Assembly (NCBI GenBank): GCA_039920645.1
Contig: JBDSDI010000015.1
Location: forward strand, 1-13,931
Reading direction: 5' to 3'
DNA from: CAMCVE01 sp039920645
Lineage (GTDB): Bacteria; Bdellovibrionota; UBA2428
DNA: 13,931 nucleotides
Shown: piece after piece, positions 1-7,280 of the stretch
Position numbering within the stretch: position 1 is the stretch's first letter
Layout: each line of letters opens with the position of its first letter
The notes under the pieces: model-generated
What the model saw: only the letters and a program-made list of their open reading frames with translations
Database searches by the model: none
What the model was told of the DNA's origin: nothing
Made by a program: the position numbers and the translations under genes

Positions 1-78
1 ACACCACGGGATCTGATTTCGATCTTGCAAGCACTCAAGTCCCAAGGGGCGCTGCAAGCAGAGCTGGAAGTGCTCTAA
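1..78 (+). CDS. flgI: FlgI flagellar P-ring protein, C-terminal end (partial)
   Basis: Only the last 25 codons are in the window; the gene starts outside. The reading frame from base 1 gives TPRDLISILQALKSQGALQA followed by ELEVL and TAA. This matches the conserved FlgI ending, where an RDLI..lQALK..GAL.AEL pattern closes the protein. FlgI forms the periplasmic P-ring around the flagellar rod in the peptidoglycan layer. The stop codon abuts the ATG of the next gene with no spacer, and the GGAAG at 66-70 inside the flgI end can serve as that gene's ribosome binding site, so the two are probably co-translated. The identification rests on a short tail but is strongly supported by the flagellar genes that follow. 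Confidence 0.85.
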   Translation, partial: TPRDLISILQALKSQGALQAELEVL

Positions 79-612
79 ATGAAGAGTTCGGGGACATTGA
101 AAATTTGGCTTCGTCACACAGGATGTGTGTTTGAGCAAATGGGTCGAGAGGTTCTTGGATACGTTCAACAAGTTTTGAATTCCTCCCAGGGACAACCGAA
201 ACGACCGGACTGTGAACGCAGGAAGCGTCACGCAACCGGGAACTTCTCGATCCAACCTTTTAACCGTAGCGCGCTTCTGGTGGGTCTCCTCAGTACGGGG
301 GTTCTCGCGGCGAACAACGAAGCGGGTTATAGGCAGGTAGGAGATGCCTACGAGGCTTTGATGCTTCGAAATCTCTACACGCAGATGCAGCAAGCGAACA
401 GCATGGGCGACGATGATCCGGACAATCAGTTCGCCCCCTCTAACGCGGAGAAAATTTTCCGCGGAATGAGGGACGAGGTCATGATCCAGTCTCTGGCCAA
501 ACGCAGACCCCTTGGGGTTTCCGACATGATCGTGAGACGACTCCAAGGAAAAGGTGGAGTTCGAGAGGGCGCTCGGGTAGAATTAAATTCAGGGATACAA
601 GTGCAGCACTAA
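79..612 (+). CDS. flgJ: FlgJ-type rod-binding protein (single domain, no muramidase)
   Basis: This 177-residue protein carries a Rod-binding domain at about residues 88-156. It shows the usual order: YEALMLRNLYTQM, then a Gly/Asp/Pro-rich linker, AEKIFRGMRDEVM, and the closing LGVSDMIVRRL. In the family this domain helps assemble the rod in the periplasm. The C-terminal glucosaminidase domain of enterobacterial FlgJ is absent, as in many non-enteric bacteria, so a separate hydrolase would be needed to open the wall. Residues 1-60 (basic, with Cys and Trp) do not resemble FlgJ, and residues 66-78 form a short hydrophobic stretch (LLVGLLSTGVLAA). The ATG touching the flgI stop, with GGAAG 8 nt upstream, is the simplest start, but a later non-ATG start is possible. 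The position between flgI and flgM supports the call. Confidence 0.8.
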   Translation: MKSSGTLKIWLRHTGCVFEQMGREVLGYVQQVLNSSQGQPKRPDCERRKRHATGNFSIQPFNRSALLVGLLSTGVLAANNEAGYRQVGDAYEALMLRNLYTQMQQANSMGDDDPDNQFAPSNAEKIFRGMRDEVMIQSLAKRRPLGVSDMIVRRLQGKGGVREGARVELNSGIQVQH

Positions 613-615
613 GCC

Positions 616-622
616 AGGAGGG
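616..622 (+). promoter_or_regulatory. Strong ribosome binding site of flgM
   Basis: AGGAGGG lies 4 nt before the ATG at 627. It is the strongest Shine-Dalgarno in the flagellar part of the window, which would favour high FlgM synthesis relative to its neighbours. Confidence 0.6.
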
Positions 623-626
623 CTTT

Positions 627-983
627 ATGGATATCACGAAATTGGGTTCCGACCGCATTCAACAAGAACGCGCACAAGATGCGGCCCAAACACAAAAATC
701 TCAAGGTGCGAAGTCGTCCGAGAAAACCGACGCGAACTCCGTTGCCCAAAACTCCAAGTCCGTGAAATCTTCGACCGCTTCCAACGTGAAGTGGTCCGCC
801 GATGCGCAACTCGCCAGCGAAGCTCTTGCGATCGCGAAGAACGCTCCCGAAACGCGTTCCGACAAAGTTGCCGCGCTTAAAGCCGCCATCGCGAACGGAT
901 CGTACAAAGTCGACTCCAAAAAAGTTGCCGACCGCATGGTCGAGCGCTCGCTCGAAGACGATCTTCTCTCGAGAAACGGTTAA
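627..983 (+). CDS. flgM: FlgM anti-sigma-28 factor
   Basis: This 118-residue, Lys/Ser/Ala-rich protein has a low-complexity, probably disordered N-terminal half and a C-terminal FlgM domain at about residues 74-113. The domain shows the family signature R.DKVAALKAAIANGSYKVDSKKVADRMVE.SL. FlgM binds and inhibits the flagellar sigma factor FliA (sigma-28) and is exported through the flagellar type III apparatus once the hook is complete, which releases late gene expression. The ATG is preceded by a strong AGGAGGG. The gene sits between flgJ (14-bp gap) and flgN (7-bp gap), the usual place. No sigma-28-like promoter was recognised directly upstream, so expression is probably from the operon promoter outside the window. 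Confidence 0.92.
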   Translation: MDITKLGSDRIQQERAQDAAQTQKSQGAKSSEKTDANSVAQNSKSVKSSTASNVKWSADAQLASEALAIAKNAPETRSDKVAALKAAIANGSYKVDSKKVADRMVERSLEDDLLSRNG

Positions 984-990
984 GGCTTAG

Positions 991-1551
991 ATGATTCACG
1001 AGTGGATACAAAATCTCTGCTCGGTTCTCGATAGGATGGAAGGTCTCTACACGAGAATCCTTCCTCTCCTGGACCGTGAGCGCGCGGCGTTGGTCGAGTT
1101 CGACTATGAGCGCCTCTACGCGGATCTCACCGAAAAGGACGAGATCCTCGCGACGATTCGTCGTCTCGATCGCGAACGTCTTCGTTTCCAAGATTATTTT
1201 TCCACCGTGACCGGTAAGCCCGCTCAGGAGATCTCGCTCCGTTGGATCGGCGAATACCTGATCTCCGAAGGCGGCAGCGAAGCGGAACTCGGCGTTGCGC
1301 TGCTTGCGCGTCGCGAACGCGTCGAAAATCTCGTCGCTCAGATTACCGAACGCGTTCAACGCAACGGTCGCTTTATCGAACGCAGCGTGAAGAACATCCG
1401 CAATATCGCTCAAGGCGTTTCCGATGCGCTCGGGCTCAATGCGAACCAACAGGACGACAACAACTCATCTCAACATCAAACTTACAACGGCAAAGGCAAA
1501 GCCAAGAAGGGGCCCCAGAAATCGGGCGCCCTCGTTTCTAAGCAACTCTAA
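991..1551 (+). CDS. flgN: FlgN-family flagellar export chaperone
   Basis: This 186-residue protein is mostly helical and charged, with heptad-like Leu/Arg/Glu spacing over residues 1-140 (for example LLDRERAALVEFDYERLYADLTEKDEIL read in pieces), as in the FlgN family of cytoplasmic chaperones. In enteric bacteria FlgN binds the C-terminal ends of FlgK and FlgL before export. Its position directly upstream of flgK and flgL fits this role. The tail from about residue 150 is Gln/Asn-rich and then Lys-rich (GKGKAKKGPQK), probably disordered and not typical of enteric FlgN. The ATG follows a weak AAGG that overlaps the flgM stop. The family is divergent in sequence, so the call leans partly on context. 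Confidence 0.78.
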   Translation: MIHEWIQNLCSVLDRMEGLYTRILPLLDRERAALVEFDYERLYADLTEKDEILATIRRLDRERLRFQDYFSTVTGKPAQEISLRWIGEYLISEGGSEAELGVALLARRERVENLVAQITERVQRNGRFIERSVKNIRNIAQGVSDALGLNANQQDDNNSSQHQTYNGKGKAKKGPQKSGALVSKQL

Positions 1552-1566
1552 AGGGCGGACGATAAC

Positions 1567-2994
1567 GTGGGAATCAGTCGAGTCATGTCGCAAAGCAAGG
1601 GAGCCCTGGCCGCTAACCAGTTGGGCCTCGCTACGACCTCGCACAACATTTCCAACGCCAATACCAAGGGATATTCCCGCCAGCGCGTTGAACTTCAAGC
1701 GAACTCGCCTGTGAACTTCGGACGCGCTCGCGTTGGGACTGGCGTGGGCGTGGGTGCGATCACGCGCACGACTTCCGACTTCGTCAACAAACGCCTCGAG
1801 GAGGAAAGCTCCAACCTCGGCCAGTACGAATCTCTCAACGACGTGTACACGCAGCTCGAAGCCGATTTTGGCAACGAGGGCGAAACGGGCGTTTCCTCGC
1901 GCATCGCGAAATTTTTCAATGACGTGCGCTCGCTCTCGACCGAACCTCAGTCGGTCCCACTGCGTTCCGCGGTTCGCGAAAGTGCCAACGCCGTCGTCAG
2001 CCGTTTCCACGGAATGCGAGAGAACTTCGACGCGATGGTGTCGGATCTCGATCACCGGGCCGAAGGTTCTGTGGCCGAAATCAACTCGCTGACGAGCAAG
2101 ATTGCCGGTCTTAACCAGCGTATCGTTGACGTCGAAATCACTCCCGGGTCTTTTGCCAACGACGAGCGCGATTCGCGCGACCTGGCCGTAAAGGATCTCG
2201 CCAAACTGATGCCCGTCCAAATTACCGAACTCGAGAACGGCGCCATTAGCGTCTCCTCGGGCCGCGCCGGCGTCCTCGTCGATCCCTCTGGCAACTACGA
2301 ACTCGCCGCTCTCCGCTCGCCCGATCCGAATCATAATTCGTCGATGCGCATTTTTACCAAGGAGCACGACGGCACGATCGGTCATGACGTCACGGCGAGC
2401 CTCGGCAGCGGAAGTCTCGGGGGAATCATTCAGGCCCGTGATACCGTTCTCCCGAAAGTCATCAACAAGGTCGACACTCTTGCTTACGGCTTCTCCAACG
2501 CTCTCAATAGCGTTCACACCCAAGGTTACGGCACGAATAACCAGACCAACAACGAACTCTTTACGCTCGGCGAATCCGACTCCGTGCGAGGCGCATCCCG
2601 CCGTATTGGTCTTTCCGATTCGATGACCAACGACCTGTCGTCGATGGCCTCGGCTCAAGCGCCCAATTCGCGCGGCGACAACCGTCAGCTGCTCGCGATC
2701 GCGGATCTCGAAGACAAACCGATCTTCGAGAACGGCCAAGCTAACTTCACAAACTACATGTCTTCGATGGTCGGTAACATGGGCGTCGAAGCGCGCTCGG
2801 TTCGCGAAAACCTCGATACGCAAACCAGCGTGATGGGACAACTCGATTCGATGCGCGAAGAAACCGCCGGCGTTTCGCTCGACGAAGAAGCCATCAACAT
2901 GCTTAAATTCCAAAAAGCTTTCGACGCCAACGCAAAAATGATTCAGGTCGCCGACTCCATGATGGAGACCGTGCTGAACCTGAAGAGGTTCTAA
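1567..2994 (+). CDS. flgK: FlgK, hook-filament junction protein 1
   Basis: This 475-residue protein starts with GTG (AAAGGG lies about 11-16 nt upstream). Its N-terminus has the flagellar rod/hook/HAP signature, SHNISNANTKGYSRQ at about residues 26-39. The C-terminus carries the matching D0 helix (GVSLDEEAINMLKFQKAFDA followed by NAKMIQVADSMMETVLNL). These two ends form a coiled coil that docks FlgK between hook and FlgL. At 475 residues it is shorter than enterobacterial FlgK (about 550), so the exposed central domain is reduced. The coding strand uses C/G-ending codons heavily, like its neighbours. It lies 15 bp after flgN and 2 bp before flgL, consistent with one transcript and with export by the upstream FlgN. 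Confidence 0.95.
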   Translation: MGISRVMSQSKGALAANQLGLATTSHNISNANTKGYSRQRVELQANSPVNFGRARVGTGVGVGAITRTTSDFVNKRLEEESSNLGQYESLNDVYTQLEADFGNEGETGVSSRIAKFFNDVRSLSTEPQSVPLRSAVRESANAVVSRFHGMRENFDAMVSDLDHRAEGSVAEINSLTSKIAGLNQRIVDVEITPGSFANDERDSRDLAVKDLAKLMPVQITELENGAISVSSGRAGVLVDPSGNYELAALRSPDPNHNSSMRIFTKEHDGTIGHDVTASLGSGSLGGIIQARDTVLPKVINKVDTLAYGFSNALNSVHTQGYGTNNQTNNELFTLGESDSVRGASRRIGLSDSMTNDLSSMASAQAPNSRGDNRQLLAIADLEDKPIFENGQANFTNYMSSMVGNMGVEARSVRENLDTQTSVMGQLDSMREETAGVSLDEEAINMLKFQKAFDANAKMIQVADSMMETVLNLKRF

Positions 2995-2996
2995 AG

Positions 2997-4061
2997 ATGG
3001 CACGCGTTACGGACGGACTCCTCTACAACAAGGCCGACCGTGCGATGAATCGCACGCGCACCAAGATGATGGAAAACCAGGAGCAGGCGGTCACGGGCCG
3101 TCGAATCAACAAACCTTCCGACAATCCCCAGGGAATGGTTCGCGCGATCGGCCTCAAGACCAAGATCGACCGCAACGAGCAGTCGATGAAGAATATGGAA
3201 ATCGCCAACAGCTATCTCGGCGTGACCGACAGTTCGCTCGCCGAACTCTCCAACGTTCTCTCCCGCGCCAAAGAATTGGCGGTTCAGATGAGCAACTCGT
3301 CCAATCAGAGCCCCGACGCGATGAGGGCCGTCCAGTCCGAAGCCGACGAGCTCTTCTACCAAGCCTTGCAGATCGGTAACACGCGGGTGGGCGAGCATTA
3401 TATTTTCGCGGGCTATCAGACCGAACGCCCGCCTTTCGACGAGAACGGCAACTATTACGGCGATCTCGGACAGATTCAAATCGAGGTCCAGCCCGGACAA
3501 AAGGTTCCCCTCAACGTTACGGGCCTGAAGCCTTTCATGGGCCTCGACGAGATTCCTAAAAGAATCGCCGTGGAAGGCGAAGAAGAAGGCGACGAATCCC
3601 AGGCAGCGGTCCCTGCGAAGCTTCAGCCTGTCTTGTCGCGTGATCCCGCCTCCCTCATCGCGGAAAGCCGTCAGATCGATCCCAAAGAGAATCCCGAAGC
3701 CTTCGCTCAGATTCAGCAGAGCGTCGGCGTGAATATTTTTCAGAGCCTTAAAACCTTCTCGCAGGGTCTGAAAGAAGGTCGTCCGGAGCTTATTCACCAG
3801 ACCCTCGACAATATCGACAAAGCGTTCAGTCAGGTCCTTGAAACACGCGCCACGGTGGGTGCCTTGCAGAACGCGGTTGTGACCAATACGGATTTGGTCG
3901 ACGCGCAACAGGTCACCAATCAGCTGCTCAAATCCAACGTTGTGGATGCGGACACGACTCAGGTCTACTCCGATCTCGCCCGCAACGAGGCTCTTTTGAA
4001 CTCGACCCTCCAGGCCAACAAGAAGCTGCTAACGCCGTCCCTGCTCGACTTTCTCAAATAG
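2997..4061 (+). CDS. flgL: FlgL, hook-filament junction protein 3
   Basis: This 354-residue protein is flagellin-like at both ends. The N-terminus shows the HAP3 pattern (VTDGLLYNKADRAMNRTRTK, then QEQAVTGRRINKPSDNP), and SSLAELSNVLSRAKELAVQM follows near residues 78-97. The C-terminus (LKSNVVDADTTQVYSDLARN, then EALLNSTLQANKKLLTPSLL) is the matching D0 helix. Residues 140-230 form a variable surface domain with an acidic patch (EGEEEGDE). FlgL links FlgK to the flagellin filament. The start lies 2 bp after the flgK stop. It is the last recognisable structural flagellar gene in the window; 72 bp without a clear terminator separate it from the next gene. Confidence 0.94.
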   Translation: MARVTDGLLYNKADRAMNRTRTKMMENQEQAVTGRRINKPSDNPQGMVRAIGLKTKIDRNEQSMKNMEIANSYLGVTDSSLAELSNVLSRAKELAVQMSNSSNQSPDAMRAVQSEADELFYQALQIGNTRVGEHYIFAGYQTERPPFDENGNYYGDLGQIQIEVQPGQKVPLNVTGLKPFMGLDEIPKRIAVEGEEEGDESQAAVPAKLQPVLSRDPASLIAESRQIDPKENPEAFAQIQQSVGVNIFQSLKTFSQGLKEGRPELIHQTLDNIDKAFSQVLETRATVGALQNAVVTNTDLVDAQQVTNQLLKSNVVDADTTQVYSDLARNEALLNSTLQANKKLLTPSLLDFLK

Positions 4062-4120
4062 GTCACGAGCGGAGTTGCGTTCGGCCCAAAGGCGTGTGAA
4101 AATTTTGGCATAGGGAAGCT

Positions 4121-4127
4121 GGGGGAG
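4121..4127 (+). promoter_or_regulatory. Ribosome binding site that decides a TTG start
   Basis: GGGGGAG lies 6 nt before the TTG at 4134. No in-frame ATG occurs near the required N-terminus, so this site is the reason for choosing TTG as start of the MinD-type ATPase. Confidence 0.55.
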
Positions 4128-4133
4128 CGCCTT

Positions 4134-5192
4134 TTGACTAACAATTCTGTCGCGTCGACCGAGAAGACGAATTTAGTGGAAAGCCAATGGGAAGAGCGCG
4201 ATCACGCGTCTTCGCCCGATTCGCTTTCCGATCAAACCGCCACAACGACGGGTCCACAGATCCGGGAGATATCATTGACCAAAGAACCAAAGATCTGGGC
4301 AGTCGCAGGTGGCAAGGGCGGCGTAGGTAAGAGTCTTATCTGCGCGAATATCGCGATCATGTTGGCCCGAATGGGCAAGCGTGTTCTGGCCATCGACCTC
4401 GACCTCGGAGGCTCGAATCTCCACACCTGCCTCGGCGTCGAAGCCGGCAAGCTCAGTATCGGCGACTGGCTCAATGGCCGCGCTCGCGAACTTTCCGAGT
4501 TGCTCATGCATACACGGGAGCCGAATCTCAAGATCATCACCGGATCCGCGGATCCTCTCAACGTCCTCAAGAAAATGGATCGCCGCGAACACGTGTTGTT
4601 GCAGGAACTCAAAAAGCTTCCTTTCGACGACATCGTGATCGATCTCGGCGCGGGTACGCAAGACTCGACGATCGAGTTCTTCCTCGGAGCCGACGAGGGG
4701 ATCCTTTCGATCCTTCCCGAACCGACGAGCGTCGAAAACGCTTACCGTTTCATCCGCACGATCTTCCTGTGTCGTCTGCGTCGCGCGGACGTTCCGGATG
4801 GCGTGAAAGAAATCATCGATACCGCTTTCGATCAGAAAAATTTCCTCGGTATCCGTACTCCCGCGGATCTGATGGCCGTCGTCGAGCGCCTCGATCCCGT
4901 CGCGCTTCAAGTCCTCCAGGATAGCGTCGCGAAATATCATCCCAACATCATCGTCAATCAGGTGCGTTCTCAGATCGATATCGATATCGGAAAATCGATC
5001 TGCAGCGTCTGTCGCAGATACTTCGGCCTTACCGTGAACTATGTCGGATATCTCGAGTACGATAATTCCGTCTGGAAAGCCGTCCGTTCGAAAAACTCGG
5101 TCATCCACGAATACCCGACCTCGATTCTTACGAGCCGTTTCGAGCGCATCACGCGCACGCTGCTCGGTGAAGTGAAAGGACTCTTTCCATGA
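4134..5192 (+). CDS. MinD/ParA-family (SIMIBI) ATPase with acidic N-terminal extension
   Basis: This 352-residue protein has a hydrophilic, Ser/Asp/Glu-rich extension (1-50), then a deviant Walker A loop GGKGGVGKS (59-67), LAIDLDLGG (85-93) and Walker B IVIDLGAG (167-174). The C-terminal part (300-345) has the YVGYLEYDNSVWKAVRSK and EYPTS pattern of the MinD/FlhG group. Such ATPases dimerise on ATP and position cell machinery at membrane, pole or nucleoid. The extension lacks the DQA..LR motif of FlhG, so this is probably not the FlhF partner. A C..C pair (290-293) is present. It overlaps the next gene by 4 nt (ATGA), which argues for a joint function, and it follows the flagellar operon. Polarity control, flagellar number or regulation are possible roles; none is demonstrated by sequence. 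Confidence 0.85.
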   Translation: MTNNSVASTEKTNLVESQWEERDHASSPDSLSDQTATTTGPQIREISLTKEPKIWAVAGGKGGVGKSLICANIAIMLARMGKRVLAIDLDLGGSNLHTCLGVEAGKLSIGDWLNGRARELSELLMHTREPNLKIITGSADPLNVLKKMDRREHVLLQELKKLPFDDIVIDLGAGTQDSTIEFFLGADEGILSILPEPTSVENAYRFIRTIFLCRLRRADVPDGVKEIIDTAFDQKNFLGIRTPADLMAVVERLDPVALQVLQDSVAKYHPNIIVNQVRSQIDIDIGKSICSVCRRYFGLTVNYVGYLEYDNSVWKAVRSKNSVIHEYPTSILTSRFERITRTLLGEVKGLFP

Positions 5193-6004
5193 CTCCTTCG
5201 GACCCTGTCAATACTCCCAGCCGTCTCGGCATGCCCAACCATTACTTGACCCTGGACATTCTCCCCGGCGCGTCGCAAAACGAAATCCATCACGCTTACA
5301 AGCGTGCGAAGATGACCTACTCGGCGGGATCGCTAGCCGCTTACTCGTTGCTCGAAGACGAGAACAACGAGAACATCATCCGCGAGATCGAAATTGCCTA
5401 CGAGACGCTCAGTAATCCCGCGCATCGCCGTGAGTACGACCTGAAAATGGGCTTCAATACGTGGACCGAAGAACAGAACGCAAAGGAAGAAGCTCGAAGT
5501 TATTCGCGTCCGAGCGTCACTTCCGTCGAAAGCAGCGACGACGGAGATCCTTTCGGGGAGATCAAGTACGCAACGCAGGTGAGCCCTCGGCCTTCGCAGT
5601 CCGTGAGTTCGAATACGTCCGCTGCCAAAGCTGAAGAAGCGCGCCGTTTGCACGTCCGCGTCGTGAAGCCCGAGAACAACGACGATTTTCGTTTCGTCGC
5701 CAATCCCGATTTCGAATCCAAGATCGATACATGCTCAAACATCGACGGCGCCTTCCTGCGTGCCGTGCGCATCTACAAGCAAGTGTCCCTGGAGCAGCTG
5801 TCGTCCAAGTCCAAGATCTCTCCTTCTAAAATCAACGCAATCGAGGAGGAAGATCTGGCCGCGGTCTACACCCAATCCGTCTATCTGCGTGGACACGTCT
5901 CGATCATCTGTCGCTCACTCGGAATCCCCAACGCCGAAGATCTCTCGCGCAAGTTCGCGGACCGCATGAGAGACGAAGGAAAGATCGCTCGCTCGACGTT
6001 GTAA
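5189..6004 (+). CDS. J-like domain + RodZ-type helix-turn-helix protein
   Basis: This 271-residue protein has no signal peptide or membrane segment. Residues 18-88 fold like a J domain: HYLTLDILPGASQNEIHHAY, then IREIEIAYETLSNPAHRREY. The HPD tripeptide needed to stimulate Hsp70 is missing, and KMTYSAGSLAAYSLLED occupies its place. Residues 90-165 are a hydrophilic linker. Residues 186-262 match the N-terminal HTH of RodZ (LRAVRIYKQVSLEQLSSKSK, then IEEEDL and VYLRGHVSIICRSLGI). In RodZ this domain contacts MreB rather than DNA; here the RodZ transmembrane and periplasmic parts are absent. Its ATG overlaps the stop of the MinD-type ATPase gene, so the two are translationally coupled and probably work together. 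A cytosolic adaptor, an MreB-linked factor or a DNA-binding regulator are all possible. Confidence 0.8.
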   Translation: MTPSDPVNTPSRLGMPNHYLTLDILPGASQNEIHHAYKRAKMTYSAGSLAAYSLLEDENNENIIREIEIAYETLSNPAHRREYDLKMGFNTWTEEQNAKEEARSYSRPSVTSVESSDDGDPFGEIKYATQVSPRPSQSVSSNTSAAKAEEARRLHVRVVKPENNDDFRFVANPDFESKIDTCSNIDGAFLRAVRIYKQVSLEQLSSKSKISPSKINAIEEEDLAAVYTQSVYLRGHVSIICRSLGIPNAEDLSRKFADRMRDEGKIARSTL

Positions 6005-6014
6005 TAGGAGCGAC

Positions 6015-6146
6015 GTGAAGCCCGCGTTTATTGTCTCGACCCTTGGGAAGGGCGCCGAGGCCGTTGCCGGGGTCAACGTGGAATTCGTCGGCACTTCGCC
6101 GAGCTTCGGGAGCTCCATCGCGAATCTTTTGAACGCGCCTGCTTAA
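6015..6146 (+). CDS. Possible small protein, 43 residues, GTG start
   Basis: A GTG at 6015 is preceded by AGGAG (6006-6010) at 4-nt spacing and opens a 43-codon frame ending in TAA at 6144-6146. The peptide begins MKPAFIVSTLGKGAEAVAGV and ends GSSIANLLNAPA; it is small-residue rich and not recognised. Third codon positions are mostly G or C, like the real genes around it. It fills most of the 159-bp gap between the J/HTH gene and the pseudouridine synthase gene. It could be a real small gene, a translated leader, or a chance frame behind a chance Shine-Dalgarno. Confidence 0.35.
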   Translation: MKPAFIVSTLGKGAEAVAGVNVEFVGTSPSFGSSIANLLNAPA

Positions 6147-6163
6147 CGTGTTAGTGGCTGGGT

Positions 6164-7237
6164 ATGGATATCGAGTCGCTCTTTCCTTTCTACGTCTCCG
6201 AGGCTGAACACGCCGAACGCCTCGACCGCATTCTTGCCACCCGTTTCCCGGATGTTTCGCGCAGTCGCTGGGCGAAGCTCCTCGATGAGGGCGTCTTTAG
6301 CATCGAATCCAAAACCGCCAAAGGCAGCCAACGCGTGGATACCGGGATGCAAGTCTGTCTGGATCCCGCCAAAATCTCGACGCTTTCCACTTTTCTCGAA
6401 GTCGCTCCGGCGCTCGAAGAGCGCGACCCCAAAAAACTCCGTTATTCGGGCGAAGTTCCCGTCATTCTCTTCGAAGACGAAGACCTGCTGGTGATCGACA
6501 AGCCCGCGGGCGTGGCCGTTCACGCGGGGGCGGGCGTACCGATCGAAGAGACGCTGGTCGCCTGGCTGATCCAAGAGAAAAAAGTCATTTCCGAAACCGA
6601 AGGCGATCTTTTGAAGTGGGGCAACGAGGTCCTCGAAGAAGAACGCCCCGGCATCGTGCACCGGCTCGACAAGGGCACGTCCGGATGTCTGGTCATTGCC
6701 AAGCATCTTGAAGCGCACCGTAAGCTCTCCGAGCAATTCGCCGCCAAGACGGCAGGACGTCTTTACTGGGCGTGGGTCCAAGGCGACGTGGAAAAGCTCA
6801 AGATCACGCGCCCGCTGCGTCTCGTGAAGCTTCTCGAGGAGCATTCACTGCGCTTCGCCTTCCGTATCGATCATCTCGGCAAACATTCTCTCTCGACACC
6901 CGTGGGGCGCGATCCCAAGAACCGTCTGCGTTTCGCCGTTATCTCCGATGAAACCGGCAAGCAGGCCACGACCCATTTCTGGATTCTGGGGAAGGGTAAG
7001 GATTGGACCTGGCTCGACGTGAAGCTGGAGACCGGCCGGACGCACCAGATTCGTGTGCACCTGTCTTTCCTCGGCACGCCGATCATCGGTGACACGCTTT
7101 ACGGCGGCCGCCGCCATGAGCGAATCTTACTGCATGCGCACACGCTTTATTTCATCCATCCGCGCACCGAGCAGAAGCTCGAAATCAAATCGCGCAGGGC
7201 GCCTTTGCTGTCCGCAGCGGATGACGCGACGCCGTAA
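6164..7237 (+). CDS. RluA/RluD-family RNA pseudouridine synthase
   Basis: This 357-residue protein has an N-terminal S4-like RNA-binding segment (RLDRILATRFPDVSRSRWAK, 19-38, then a degenerate core to about 70). The catalytic domain follows from about 98: VIFFEDEDLLVIDKPAG-type motif at 100-117, HRLDKGTSG with the catalytic Asp169, and GRTHQIRVHLSFLGTPIIGD (291-310) closing with TLYGG. The family isomerises specific uridines in 23S rRNA, or in some members tRNA, to pseudouridine. About 35 residues between the VHAG motif (119-122) and the HRLDKG motif (EKKVISETEGDLLKWGNEVL and flanks) lengthen the usual loop. Target specificity cannot be read from the sequence, so no RluC/RluD symbol is given. 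The ATG has no clear Shine-Dalgarno. The gene stands alone between two unrelated groups. Confidence 0.92.
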   Translation: MDIESLFPFYVSEAEHAERLDRILATRFPDVSRSRWAKLLDEGVFSIESKTAKGSQRVDTGMQVCLDPAKISTLSTFLEVAPALEERDPKKLRYSGEVPVILFEDEDLLVIDKPAGVAVHAGAGVPIEETLVAWLIQEKKVISETEGDLLKWGNEVLEEERPGIVHRLDKGTSGCLVIAKHLEAHRKLSEQFAAKTAGRLYWAWVQGDVEKLKITRPLRLVKLLEEHSLRFAFRIDHLGKHSLSTPVGRDPKNRLRFAVISDETGKQATTHFWILGKGKDWTWLDVKLETGRTHQIRVHLSFLGTPIIGDTLYGGRRHERILLHAHTLYFIHPRTEQKLEIKSRRAPLLSAADDATP

Positions 7238-7280
7238 GCTCTTTATTAAGATTCCTTAACAAGATACCGATAACGGAGAC

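Noticed and set aside
1465..3908. Long antisense reading frames opposite flgK and flgL
   Set aside because: They mirror GC-biased codons of well-identified flagellar genes, have His/Arg/Val-rich shadow composition and no recognisable domains.
4106..4120. Sigma-54-like sequence TGGCA...GC before the MinD-type gene
   Set aside because: The GG to GC distance is one base shorter than the strict -24/-12 spacing, and the site would overlap the ribosome binding site.
7241..7280. Terminator or promoter between the pseudouridine synthase and lipoprotein genes
   Set aside because: TTAAG-ATTC-CTTAA is a weak AT-only stem without T-run, and the -35/-10 candidates (TTAAGA, GATAAC) would start transcription at the ATG although a Shine-Dalgarno is present upstream.
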